Source: Flavobacteriales bacterium (GTDB lineage: Bacteria > Bacteroidota > Bacteroidia > Flavobacteriales_F > PHOS-HE28). From it: a stretch of DNA of 64,000 bases. Location of the stretch: NCBI GenBank assembly GCA_020635695.1, contig JACJZH010000008.1, forward strand, positions 62,001-126,000, given 5' to 3'. The notes beneath the pieces were generated by a model that ran no database searches, had not been told where the DNA came from, and saw only the letters and a list, made by a program, of their open reading frames with translations. Position numbers and translations under genes: made by a program. Of the stretch, positions 8,207 through 15,882 are shown piece after piece. Each line of letters starts with the position of its first letter. Positions within the stretch are counted from its first letter, which is position 1.

Positions 8207-8716
8207 ATGAAGAAGCTCTTTGCCCTCGGTTGCAGCGCCCTGCTCGTGCTTGCCTGCAACACCGCCAGCCACGATGCCACCGCTCAGGAACAGGCCCGTG
8301 AGGCCTCGGGCAAGCCGCTGGGTATGACCAGCTATGGTGCGGAGATCACGCCGGAGGGGGCCATGAGCATGGCCGAGTTCACCAAAGCGATGACCGGCAC
8401 CGAGACCATGGACGCCAAGGTGGAAGGCGAGATCAATGCCACCTGCGCCGTGAAGGGCTGCTGGATGGACATGCGCCTGGCCGACGGCAGCACCATGAAG
8501 GTGCGCTTCAAGGACTATGGCTTCTTCGTGCCCAAACAGGGCATGGAGGGCAAGGTGGCCATCCTGCAGGGCACCGCCACCCGCGAGACGGTGGACGTGG
8601 CCACGCTGCGCCACTACGCCGAGGACGCCGGCAAGAGCAAGGAGGAGATCGAGGCCATCACCGAGCCCGAGACCAGCATCGGCTTCATCGCCGAGGGTGT
8701 GCTGATCCGCGACTGA
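8207..8716 (+). CDS. DUF4920 domain lipoprotein
   Basis: The 169-residue protein has a lipoprotein signal (LLVLACNT, acylated Cys near residue 17). The mature part matches DUF4920, a small Bacteroidota-typical OB-like domain. Visible motifs are YGAEITPEGAMS, ATCAVKGCWMDM with a cysteine pair, MKVRFKDYGFFVP, and IGFIAEGVLI at the end. Molecular function is unknown; the cysteine pair suggests metal binding or a disulfide. The stop overlaps the ATG of the isoaspartyl peptidase by one base (TGATG), so the pair is likely an operon. Confidence 0.85.
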   Translation: MKKLFALGCSALLVLACNTASHDATAQEQAREASGKPLGMTSYGAEITPEGAMSMAEFTKAMTGTETMDAKVEGEINATCAVKGCWMDMRLADGSTMKVRFKDYGFFVPKQGMEGKVAILQGTATRETVDVATLRHYAEDAGKSKEEIEAITEPETSIGFIAEGVLIRD

Positions 8717-9648
8717 TGCCCACAGCCCTGGCCGTACATGGCGGCGCGGGAACCATCTCCCGCTCGCTGATGACCCCTGCCCGCGAGAAGGCCTACCGCG
8801 AGGCCCTCGCCCTGGCCCTGCAACGCGGGCATGCCGTGCTGCAGGAGGGAGGGGCCGCCCTCGATGCGGTCGAGGCCGCCGTCCGTGCCCTGGAGGACTC
8901 GCCCCACTTCAATGCCGGGCGCGGGTCCGTCTTCAACGCCGACGGACAGCACGAGATGGATGCCAGCCTGATGTGCGGCTCCACGCTGAAGGCCGGCGCC
9001 GTGGCCAGCGTGCAGAACGTGAAGAACCCCGTTTCGCTGGCCCGCCGGGTGCTGGACACCGGCCAGCATGTCCTGATCAGCGGCCTGGGCGCCTTCGAGT
9101 TCGCCCACAAACAGAAGGTGGAACTGGAGGACGACCAGTACTTCTTCGACGAGTTCCGCTACCAGCAATGGCAGCAGACGCGTGGCACCGACGTGTATCA
9201 GCTGGACCACAGCGGGGGCACCGACGACCGGAAGTTCGGCACGGTGGGTGCCGTGGCCCTGGACGCGGAAGGAAGGCTGGCGGCCGCCACCAGCACCGGC
9301 GGCATGACCAACAAGCGCTGGCAGCGGATTGGCGACAGCCCCATCATCGGCGCGGGCACCTATGCGAACAACGCCACCTGTGCGGTGAGCTGCACCGGGC
9401 ATGGCGAGAGCTTCATCCGGGCGGTGGCCGCGTTCGACGTGCACGCGCTCATGGCCTACAAGGGGCTTTCGCTGGCCGAGGCCGTGCGGGAAGTGGTGCA
9501 CGAGAAGCTGCCTCCCCTGGACGGTGATGGCGGCCTGATCGCGGTGGACCGCGAAGGCAACGTGGTGTTGGACTTCAACTGCTCCGGCATGTACCGCGGC
9601 CACATCGGACCGGACGGCGAGCCGGTGACCGCGATATTCGGGAACTAG
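8716..9648 (+). CDS. iaaA: Isoaspartyl peptidase / L-asparaginase (Ntn hydrolase)
   Basis: The 310-residue precursor belongs to the plant-type asparaginase family. It opens with ALAVHGGAGT and has FNAGRGSVFN and DASLMCG. Autocleavage should occur before Thr176 in KFGTVGAVALD, which becomes the nucleophile of the beta subunit. Later motifs are ATSTGGMTNK..GRIGDSPIIG-like (here QRIGDSPIIGAG) and CTGHGE. Family members hydrolyse beta-aspartyl dipeptides and asparagine. The cyanophycin genes 2-3 kb downstream make beta-Asp-Arg a plausible substrate. The stop codon overlaps the convergent downstream gene at CTAG (9645-9648). Confidence 0.92.
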   Translation: MPTALAVHGGAGTISRSLMTPAREKAYREALALALQRGHAVLQEGGAALDAVEAAVRALEDSPHFNAGRGSVFNADGQHEMDASLMCGSTLKAGAVASVQNVKNPVSLARRVLDTGQHVLISGLGAFEFAHKQKVELEDDQYFFDEFRYQQWQQTRGTDVYQLDHSGGTDDRKFGTVGAVALDAEGRLAAATSTGGMTNKRWQRIGDSPIIGAGTYANNATCAVSCTGHGESFIRAVAAFDVHALMAYKGLSLAEAVREVVHEKLPPLDGDGGLIAVDREGNVVLDFNCSGMYRGHIGPDGEPVTAIFGN

Positions 9649-10106
9649 TCCTCCGCTTCCTGATCGGGAGCCTCGTCCCCGTTGCGGTGCAGGATCCGGT
9701 CGCGCACGCGGGCCATGGTCACGCCCACCTCGCGGAACACGTCCTCCACGTTGCGGTCGCGCAGCAGCATGGGCACCACGGACCCGAGGGCCACCCAGAA
9801 CCAGCGCTTGCCCACGAACTTCATGCCCTTGCCCAGGGCCATGCTGGCCAGCGGCATCAGGATGCGTTTCTCCTTCAGGAGTCCGGTGGCCACGCTGCCC
9901 CAGGATCCGGGCCGGATGCCCAGCGCGCTTTTCACGGCATCGCCGGTCAGGCGCAGGCGGTAGTCCTTGTCATGCGAAACGCGCTGCCAGTGGCCTTCCA
10001 GCGCCTGGCGATGCACATCGCGCACCCGGCGCAGGCGCTCCTTCTCGGCCTGCACGGCGGCCAGGTCAGGAAAGCGCTTCGTCCTCATCGTCGCTCTGGA
10101 ATTCAT
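9645..10106 (-). CDS. Small uncharacterised protein, third gene of a YtxH/holin-like cassette
   Basis: The gene encodes 153 residues; a start at 10088 (MRTKRFPDL) is equally possible. The N-terminal half is charged and helical. A moderately hydrophobic stretch (about residues 85-115) includes FWVALGSVVPMLL, and the C-terminus is acidic. I do not recognise a named domain. It overlaps the upstream holin-like gene by ~40 bases (or 23 with the later start) and shares its direction. In this position genes of YtxH/phage-holin cassettes often encode a small companion membrane or envelope-stress protein, which is inference here. Confidence 0.6.
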   Translation of the reverse strand: MNSRATMRTKRFPDLAAVQAEKERLRRVRDVHRQALEGHWQRVSHDKDYRLRLTGDAVKSALGIRPGSWGSVATGLLKEKRILMPLASMALGKGMKFVGKRWFWVALGSVVPMLLRDRNVEDVFREVGVTMARVRDRILHRNGDEAPDQEAED

Positions 10107-10446
10107 TGATCACGGCCACGTGCAGGCGGTCGCGCAGGCCACCGCGCCAGATCAGCAGGAAGATGCCGGACAGCACCACGAACACCCCGGCCATGATCAG
10201 GAAGCCGAGGGCCATGTCGCCAAGGCGCCGCCCGATGTAGAGGGCGCCGGCAATGCTCGCGAACAGCAGCACCAGGGCCACGCCCACGATCATCACCACC
10301 ACGGTGACGGTGCGTGCGGAGGCCTTGCCCACCCGGTCGGCGGTGGAAAGCAGCAGCAGGCGGCGCTGGGACTCGATCAGCCCCTTCGCCTCCGCCATCA
10401 CCTGGTCGGCCAGCTGCTCCAGCTCGTTCCTCCGGTCGTTGCTCAT
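10066..10446 (-). CDS. Phage holin family (PF07332-like) membrane protein
   Basis: The 126-residue protein has an N-terminal amphipathic helix (residues ~1-35) and two strong transmembrane helices (about residues 46-70 and 78-100), with a charged C-terminal tail. This is the arrangement of the Actinobacterial holin-X / phage holin superfamily III group, which despite the name is common in non-phage bacterial chromosomes. It sits between a YtxH gene (4-base ATGA overlap) and a small uncharacterised gene, so a membrane-stress or cell-envelope role is more likely than lysis. No phage genes are nearby. Confidence 0.75.
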   Translation of the reverse strand: MSNDRRNELEQLADQVMAEAKGLIESQRRLLLLSTADRVGKASARTVTVVVMIVGVALVLLFASIAGALYIGRRLGDMALGFLIMAGVFVVLSGIFLLIWRGGLRDRLHVAVINEFQSDDEDEALS

Positions 10447-10757
10447 GCGTGCTTCGCCTTCTCCTTCTCCAGCCGTTCGAAGAGATCACGGCCTTCCTTC
10501 ATGAGGAAGGTGAGCAGGTCATCCACCTCTTCGGCGGTGAGCTCGGCCTTTTCCTTCGCATGGCCCTTGGCCTCGCTCCAGCGGCGCTTGCCCTCGGCCA
10601 CCAGGTCCTCGAGCTTCTCCTTCGCGGCAGTGCCCTGCCCCGTGATGGCCTCCCGGGTCTCCTTGCCGCTCTGCGGGGCGAAGAGCACCCCGAGCAGCGC
10701 TCCGGTGGCTATTCCAGCAAGAAATGGCAGAAAAGTGGATCCTCGTTCGTCGCTCAT
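10443..10757 (-). CDS. YtxH domain-containing protein
   Basis: The 104-residue protein starts with a short hydrophobic segment rich in glycine (FLPFLAGIATGALLGVLFAP), followed by SGKETR and a long, highly charged helix. That is the usual YtxH layout: one membrane anchor and a cytoplasmic coiled or apolipoprotein-like helix. In firmicutes YtxH is linked to general stress response; function here is unknown. It is the first gene of the three-gene minus-strand cassette. Confidence 0.8.
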   Translation of the reverse strand: MSDERGSTFLPFLAGIATGALLGVLFAPQSGKETREAITGQGTAAKEKLEDLVAEGKRRWSEAKGHAKEKAELTAEEVDDLLTFLMKEGRDLFERLEKEKAKHA

Positions 10758-10784
10758 GGTCCTATCGTTTTGGAGGTGGCCGCA

Positions 10785-11066
10785 TCAACGCAGCCACTTG
10801 CGCTCCATCACGAAGGTACCAAAGGGCAGCACCGATGCCAGTCCGAGGCCGATCACCCGGTCCGCCGGCCACTTCAGCTTGGTGAACAGCGGCACGGCGT
10901 ACACCCAGTAGGCGATGAACAGGATGCCGTGCAGCCAGCCCACCACTTTCACCGCCTGGGGCAGGTCCCAGACGTACTTCAAGGGCATGGCGATGAACAG
11001 CAGCACGAGGAAGCTCCAGCCCTCGGCAATGGCGATGCGGCGGAAGCGGGGGATGATGGTCTCCAT
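10785..11066 (-). CDS. DUF3817 small membrane protein
   Basis: The 93-residue protein matches DUF3817. It begins with FRRIAIAEGWSFLVLLFIAMPLKY, continues with WDLPQAVKVVGWLHGILFIAYW containing the family's central G..HG motif, and ends with a third hydrophobic helix and FVMERKWL. Three transmembrane helices are expected in the inner membrane. The DUF has no established biochemical role. It follows the DUF3667 gene by two bases on the same strand, so both are probably in one transcript with cphB upstream. Confidence 0.85.
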   Translation of the reverse strand: METIIPRFRRIAIAEGWSFLVLLFIAMPLKYVWDLPQAVKVVGWLHGILFIAYWVYAVPLFTKLKWPADRVIGLGLASVLPFGTFVMERKWLR

Positions 11067-11068
11067 GA

Positions 11069-11836
11069 TCAGAATAGGCCGAACTCGTTCTGCGCGATGA
11101 TCAAGGCTACGACGCCCAACACCACGGCCACGCCCAACAGGAAGTAGCTGAGCGCGAAGGCACCCAGGGAACGGAACAGGACGGAGACCGCCGAGCGCTC
11201 CTGGAACAGCTGCACCAGCGCCCAGACGAACAGCCCCATGCTGATGACGTTCCCGGCGGTCGCGATGCCGAAGAGCAAGGGGGACCCGTTCATGGCGAAC
11301 ATGGCCGGCAGCAGGGCCAGCGTCACGATCACGCGCTGGGCACCCAGGAAGGCGTTCAACACCAGGTGCTCCACGAAGTTGTAGCCCGACCGGCGGAAGA
11401 AGAGCCAGGTACCGAAGGCGATGAAGGGGAGGAGCACCAGTTCCACCAGCGCATAGTGCCGGTTGATGACCTCGATGACCTTCATCTGGGCATCATCCAT
11501 CTTCAATCCCGGCAACTCCATGTCCAGGAACAGGCCCAGGAAACCGTACAGACCGGCGGAAAGCACCAGCAGGGAGATGGGCCGGAAATACCGGACGCGT
11601 TTGCCGGCGAGGTAGTCCCGGATGGCATGGCCGGGCCGGGTGAACAGTTGCCGGATGGTGTACCAGATGCCGCGGTCCACCTGGAACAGGCTGGCCGGAA
11701 GTTCCTGCAGCAGGAAGTGCCAGGTGAAGTCCGGCAGGTCGCGTTTCTGACCGCAATCCGGACAGTAGGGACCGTTCAGCGGGCCGTCGCAATTGAGGCA
11801 GTGCGTGCGCTCCGGACGTTGCAGGCCCTGCTCCAT
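11069..11836 (-). CDS. DUF3667 membrane protein with N-terminal zinc ribbon
   Basis: The 255-residue protein starts with a zinc-ribbon-like CLNC...YCPDCGQK (residues ~12-30), a linker containing FTWHFLLQELPASLFQVDRGIWYT, and TRPGHAIRDYLAGKRVRYFRPISLL. These are the hallmarks of DUF3667. Four or five transmembrane helices follow. Start 11836 (MEQGLQRPERTHC) is preferred to 11908 because the extra upstream residues overlap the end of cphB. The cphB stop lies only four bases away, so co-transcription is likely. Function is unknown. Confidence 0.85.
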   Translation of the reverse strand: MEQGLQRPERTHCLNCDGPLNGPYCPDCGQKRDLPDFTWHFLLQELPASLFQVDRGIWYTIRQLFTRPGHAIRDYLAGKRVRYFRPISLLVLSAGLYGFLGLFLDMELPGLKMDDAQMKVIEVINRHYALVELVLLPFIAFGTWLFFRRSGYNFVEHLVLNAFLGAQRVIVTLALLPAMFAMNGSPLLFGIATAGNVISMGLFVWALVQLFQERSAVSVLFRSLGAFALSYFLLGVAVVLGVVALIIAQNEFGLF

Positions 11837-11840
11837 CGGC

Positions 11841-12698
11841 TCAGTGCTCCACCCGCTCGGGTGCGAAGAAGGTGCGCTTGGCCACGTTGTAGTGGTAGCC
11901 GCGGGCAATGATGTGCACGACCATGTGCTCGATGCTCAGGGCCTCGCCCTCGCTCACCTCTGCGATGTTCGTGTGCTGCAGCTCGTGTCCGTCGAAGATG
12001 ATGACCTGACCGCTGCCGATGGTCTCCAGGTGGTCGCCGCCGGTGATCACCACACCCGTGTCCTCGCCCAGCCCCACGCCGATGGCGTCCGGGTTGGCCG
12101 CGATGGCCTGGGTGAGGCGGCTGAACCGGCCACGCGCCACGAAGTGCGAATCGATGATCACGTTCGGGACCAGGCCCAGCCCCGTGGTCATCTTCACTTC
12201 ACCCTTGAAGAGGCCGCTGCTGCTGTGCCCCTGGTAGATCATGGTGGTGCTCATGCACATGGCGCCCGCGCTGGTGCCGGCGATGGTGAAGCCCTCCTCC
12301 TCGCGGTAGCGGCGCTTCAGCAGCTCGGCGAACTCGGTGCCGCCGAAGATGGTGGTGAGGCGCAGCTGGTTGCCGCCGCTGATCATCACGCCGTCCGCCT
12401 GCTCCAACCGCTTCACCAGGTCGGCGGTCACTTCCTTCCGGTCGCGCACCCGCAGGTGGTCCAGGTTCGTGGCCCCCAGCTTGCCGAAGGCCTCCACGTA
12501 GTTCTCGGCGACCTCGTCCGGAATGCTGCTGGCCGAGGTGATCAGCGCGATGCGCGCCTTCGGTCCACCGACCTCGTTCACCACCCGCCTCAGGATCCCG
12601 TCCTCGATGAAGTCGTGCTTCACCGTGCGGTCCACGCCCTCCCCGTTGCCCTTGTCCTCGTTGCCGCCAACGGCGATCAGCTTCCCCTTCGGTACCAT
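11841..12698 (-). CDS. cphB: Cyanophycinase (peptidase S51 family)
   Basis: The 285-residue product is a serine hydrolase of family S51. It begins KGKLIAVGGNEDKG, has DGVMISGGNQLRL, and carries the nucleophile in FTIAGTSAGAM (Ser143). GLGLVPNVIIDSHFVARGRFSRL and IGVGLGEDTGVVI follow, as in CphB. Cyanophycinase releases beta-Asp-Arg dipeptides from cyanophycin. It is transcribed divergently from cphA. Start 12698 (MVPKGKL) was preferred to 12725 because the upstream extension is low-complexity glycine. A minus-strand -7-like TATTTTCG lies far upstream (12815-12808), which would place the heptamer array in the leader. Confidence 0.92.
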   Translation of the reverse strand: MVPKGKLIAVGGNEDKGNGEGVDRTVKHDFIEDGILRRVVNEVGGPKARIALITSASSIPDEVAENYVEAFGKLGATNLDHLRVRDRKEVTADLVKRLEQADGVMISGGNQLRLTTIFGGTEFAELLKRRYREEEGFTIAGTSAGAMCMSTTMIYQGHSSSGLFKGEVKMTTGLGLVPNVIIDSHFVARGRFSRLTQAIAANPDAIGVGLGEDTGVVITGGDHLETIGSGQVIIFDGHELQHTNIAEVSEGEALSIEHMVVHIIARGYHYNVAKRTFFAPERVEH

Positions 12699-12734
12699 GT
12701 GTCGTGTTTGGCCCCCGCCCCCCAACGTCCAAGC

Positions 12735-12797
12735 TTCAGCGTTCAGCCCTCAGCGTTCAGCGTTCAGCGTTCAGCGTTCAGCGTTCAGCGTTCAACC
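12735..12797 (+). repeat. Intergenic 7-nt tandem array (TTCAGCG)
   Basis: Nine heptamers run from 12735 to 12797. Six are exact TTCAGCG; TTCAGCC, CTCAGCG and TTCAACC are variants. The array sits between divergent cphB and cphA and would fall in the cphB leader if the TATTTTCG element is its promoter. Near-perfect units suggest recent slippage. Confidence 0.85.
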
Positions 12798-12874
12798 TTC
12801 CGCCAGGCGAAAATAGCCCAACCCCCCGCTCAGGGGAAGTGACCGGGAAGTTTTGACGAACACCCGGCCCGGCC

Positions 12875-12882
12875 TATCTTTT
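12875..12882 (+). promoter_or_regulatory. Putative -7 element for cphA (TATCTTTT)
   Basis: This matches seven of eight positions of TAnnTTTG and lies 22 bases before the cphA ATG. The short spacing is consistent with other genes in this window. Confidence 0.45.
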
Positions 12883-12904
12883 CCCGACCGAAAGCCGAAC
12901 CCTC

Positions 12905-15604
12905 ATGCGGATCCTCGAGATACGGGCCATGCGCGGCCCCAACTACTGGTCTGTGCGCAGGCACAAGCTCATCATCATGCGCCTGGACATCGGGGAGCTG
13001 GAGGAACGGCCCACCGACAAGATCCCCGGGTTCTTCGAGCGCATGAAGGAGCTGATCCCCTCGCTCTACGATCACCGCTGCAGCGAAGGCCACAAGGGTG
13101 GCTTCTTCGAGCGGGTGCAGCGTGGCACCTGGATGGGCCACGTGATCGAGCACATCGCGCTGGAGATCCAGACGCTGGCCGGCATGGACACCGGTTTCGG
13201 ACGCACCCGCAGCACCGGCGAGCACGGCGTGTACAACGTGGTGTTCAGCTACATCGAGGAGGAGGTGGGTCGCTTCGCCGCCAAGGCCTCCGTGGCCATC
13301 GCCGAGGCGCTCATCGCCGGGGAACCCTACGACCTGGAGAGCGACATCCAGCGCATGCGCGAGATCCGCGAGGAGCACCGGCTGGGACCCAGCACCGGCA
13401 GCATCGTGGCCGAGGCCGTGAAGCGCGGCATCCCGTACCTGCGGCTGAACTCACAGAGCCTGGTGCAGCTGGGCCACGGCGTTCACCAGAAGCGCATCCG
13501 CGCCACCATCACCAGCCGCACGAGCAACATCGGGGTGGAGATCGCCTGCGACAAGGAGGAGACCAAGGAGCTGCTCGAGAGCTACGAGATCCCCGTGCCG
13601 CGCGGCCGGGTGGTGCGCACCGAGGAGGGACTGGCCGAGGCCCTCGACCGGATCGGCTACCCCTGCGTGATCAAGCCCATCGGGGGCAACCACGGTCGTG
13701 GGGCCACCATCGGCATCAAGACCTGGGACGAGGCCGTGGCGGCCCTGGAAAAGGCCAAGGAGGTGAGCCGCCGGGCCGTCGTGGAGCGCTTCATCACCGG
13801 GCTGGACCACCGCCTGCTGGTGATCGACCACAAGTTCGTGGCCGCCGCCAAACGCACCCCCGCCTGCGTGGTGGGCGACGGGAAGCACACCATCCGCGAA
13901 CTGGTCGACGTGGTGAACCAGGACCCGCGCCGAGGCTACGGGCACGAGAAGGTGCTGACCCAGATCGACATCGACGACCACACCACCAAGCTCCTGGCCC
14001 GCACCGGCATGACGCCCGACAGCGTGCCCGCAGCAGGGGAGACCGTGTACCTGAAGGCCACCGCCAACCTGAGCACGGGCGGCACCGCCACGGACGTCAC
14101 CGAGCTGGTGCACCCCTACAACGTCTTCCTCGCCGAGCGCATCAGCCGCATCATCGACCTGGATATCTGCGGCATCGACGTCATGACCGACGACATCACC
14201 CAGCCGCTGCCCGAGACCGGCGGTGCCGTGCTGGAGGTGAACGCTGCGCCCGGCTTCCGCATGCACCTGGAACCCACCGAGGGCCTGGGCCGCAACGTGG
14301 CCGAACCGGTGGTGGACATGCTCTTCCCGCCCGGTGCGCCCAGCCGCATCCCCATCATCGCCGTCACCGGCACCAACGGCAAGACCACCACCACCCGCCT
14401 CACCGCGCACATCATGCGCAACGTGGGCCACAAGGTGGGCATGACCTGCAGCGACGGCGTGTACATCATGAACCGCCTGCTGCAGAAGGGCGATTGCACC
14501 GGTCCCGCAAGCGCCCAGTTCGTGCTGAAGGACCCGCTGGTGGACATGGCCGTGCTGGAAACGGCCCGTGGCGGCATGATCCGCGCCGGCCTCGGCTTCG
14601 AGCATTGCGACGTGGCCGTGGTCACCAACATCGCCGCCGACCACCTGGGGTTGAAGGACATCAACACGCTGGAGGAACTGGCCCACGTGAAGAGCGTGGT
14701 GCCCCGCAGCGTGCGGCGCGAAGGCACCGCCATCCTGAACGCCGACGACGAGCTGGTGATGGCCATGCGCAAGCAGTGCGACTGCCGCATCGCCCTCTTC
14801 AGCCTGGACGAGAACAACCGCCTGATCCGGCAGCACTGCAAGCTGGGCGGGCTGGCCGCCATCTACGAGAACGGCTTCATCACCATCGCCAAGGGCGAAT
14901 GGAAGCTGCGGATCGAGAAGGCCGTGAACGTGCCGCTGACCTACGGCGGCAAGGCCGTGTTCAACATCCAGAACATCCTGCCCGCGGTGCTGGCCGCCTA
15001 CGTGCGCGGGGTGAAGGTGGAGGAGCTGCGCCAGGCCCTGGCCACCTTCGTGCCCTCACCGGCCCAGACCCCCGGCCGCATGAACCTGTTCCAGTTCAAG
15101 CACTTCCAGGTGGTGGTGGACTACGCCCATAACCCGCACGGCTTCGAGGCCCTGGGAAGATTCCTGGACAAGGTGCCCGACACACCCAAGATCGGCGTCA
15201 TCGCCGGGGTGGGCGACCGCCGCGACGAGGACACCATGAACCTGGGCCGCCTCAGCGCGCGCATGTTCGACGAGGTCATCATCCGGCAGGACCGCAACCT
15301 GCGCGGCCGCAGCGACGACGACATCATCGCCCTGCTCATCTCAGGCATCCGTGAGGTGGCGCCGGACATGAAGGTGACCGTGATGAAGAAGGAGGAGGAG
15401 GCCATCCGCCACGCCATCGGCACCGCCCCCAAGGGCGCCTTCGTGGTGCTCTGCAGCGACGTGGTGCCCGATGCCCTGGAGCTCGTCCTCAAGCTCAAGG
15501 AGCATGACGAGCAGGTGCCCTTCAGCCCGGAGGACATCCCCAACCGGACCAGGGAACTGGTGGTGGAGAACACCAACGTGGAGGAGACCACGCACGATCT
15601 GTAG
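12905..15604 (+). CDS. cphA: Cyanophycin synthetase (CphA1 type, full length)
   Basis: At 899 residues this has the full length of CphA1 enzymes. The N-terminal domain (1 to ~160) includes HVIEHIALE. The ATP-grasp domain (~165-470) has VIKPIGGNHGRGATIG, NLSTGGTATDVT and LEVNAAPGFRMH. The Mur-ligase-like domain (~480-899) begins with the P-loop GTNGKTTTT (from residue 489) and includes ETARGGMIRAGLG, TNIAADHLG, and VVDYAHNPHG. The ATP-grasp half adds aspartate to the backbone and the Mur-like half adds arginine to side chains, making the multi-L-arginyl-poly-L-aspartate storage polymer. Both active halves look intact, so this is not the shortened CphA2 type. It diverges from cphB. Confidence 0.95.
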   Translation: MRILEIRAMRGPNYWSVRRHKLIIMRLDIGELEERPTDKIPGFFERMKELIPSLYDHRCSEGHKGGFFERVQRGTWMGHVIEHIALEIQTLAGMDTGFGRTRSTGEHGVYNVVFSYIEEEVGRFAAKASVAIAEALIAGEPYDLESDIQRMREIREEHRLGPSTGSIVAEAVKRGIPYLRLNSQSLVQLGHGVHQKRIRATITSRTSNIGVEIACDKEETKELLESYEIPVPRGRVVRTEEGLAEALDRIGYPCVIKPIGGNHGRGATIGIKTWDEAVAALEKAKEVSRRAVVERFITGLDHRLLVIDHKFVAAAKRTPACVVGDGKHTIRELVDVVNQDPRRGYGHEKVLTQIDIDDHTTKLLARTGMTPDSVPAAGETVYLKATANLSTGGTATDVTELVHPYNVFLAERISRIIDLDICGIDVMTDDITQPLPETGGAVLEVNAAPGFRMHLEPTEGLGRNVAEPVVDMLFPPGAPSRIPIIAVTGTNGKTTTTRLTAHIMRNVGHKVGMTCSDGVYIMNRLLQKGDCTGPASAQFVLKDPLVDMAVLETARGGMIRAGLGFEHCDVAVVTNIAADHLGLKDINTLEELAHVKSVVPRSVRREGTAILNADDELVMAMRKQCDCRIALFSLDENNRLIRQHCKLGGLAAIYENGFITIAKGEWKLRIEKAVNVPLTYGGKAVFNIQNILPAVLAAYVRGVKVEELRQALATFVPSPAQTPGRMNLFQFKHFQVVVDYAHNPHGFEALGRFLDKVPDTPKIGVIAGVGDRRDEDTMNLGRLSARMFDEVIIRQDRNLRGRSDDDIIALLISGIREVAPDMKVTVMKKEEEAIRHAIGTAPKGAFVVLCSDVVPDALELVLKLKEHDEQVPFSPEDIPNRTRELVVENTNVEETTHDL

Positions 15605-15882
15605 GGCCGGTCAGCGTAGCGAGGAATTAAGCCGGTGGCCTGTAGCGGCTGCTACCTGTGCGGTGGCGCGGTGCACACTGAAAGCTTGGTAATGGTTGAG
15701 CGCTGGCCGGAGTCTGTGGAGGCTGGCGCTCAACAGCTGAGGGCTTGCAGTCCGGTGGAGCCTACAAGTACGAACTTATCGGCAAGCACAAACGAGAATA
15801 GAGAGAATGGAAGTTCAATTATCCACGTTTGCGCAACTTGTGGCAAGTTTTTGTTCCTGTACCCAACTGTCTACAAAGAATA
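15605..15882. other. A+T-richer intergenic stretch at the edge of a compositional island
   Basis: No supported gene is seen. The plus strand has an open frame with two CxxC pairs (15635-15943), but it overlaps the T9SS gene and lacks a recognisable domain. A TTGAGCGC/GCGCTCAA inverted repeat lies near 15697-15735. Composition shifts toward A+T through this stretch, marking the left edge of the insert that carries the next gene. Confidence 0.4.

Noticed and set aside
10066..10446. Holin-like gene as evidence of a prophage
   Set aside because: PF07332-type proteins are widespread chromosomal genes; there is no integrase, capsid or lysin nearby.
12735..12797. Heptamer arrays as a CRISPR array
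   Set aside because: Units are 7 or 8 nt with no spacers of unique sequence, and no cas genes are present.
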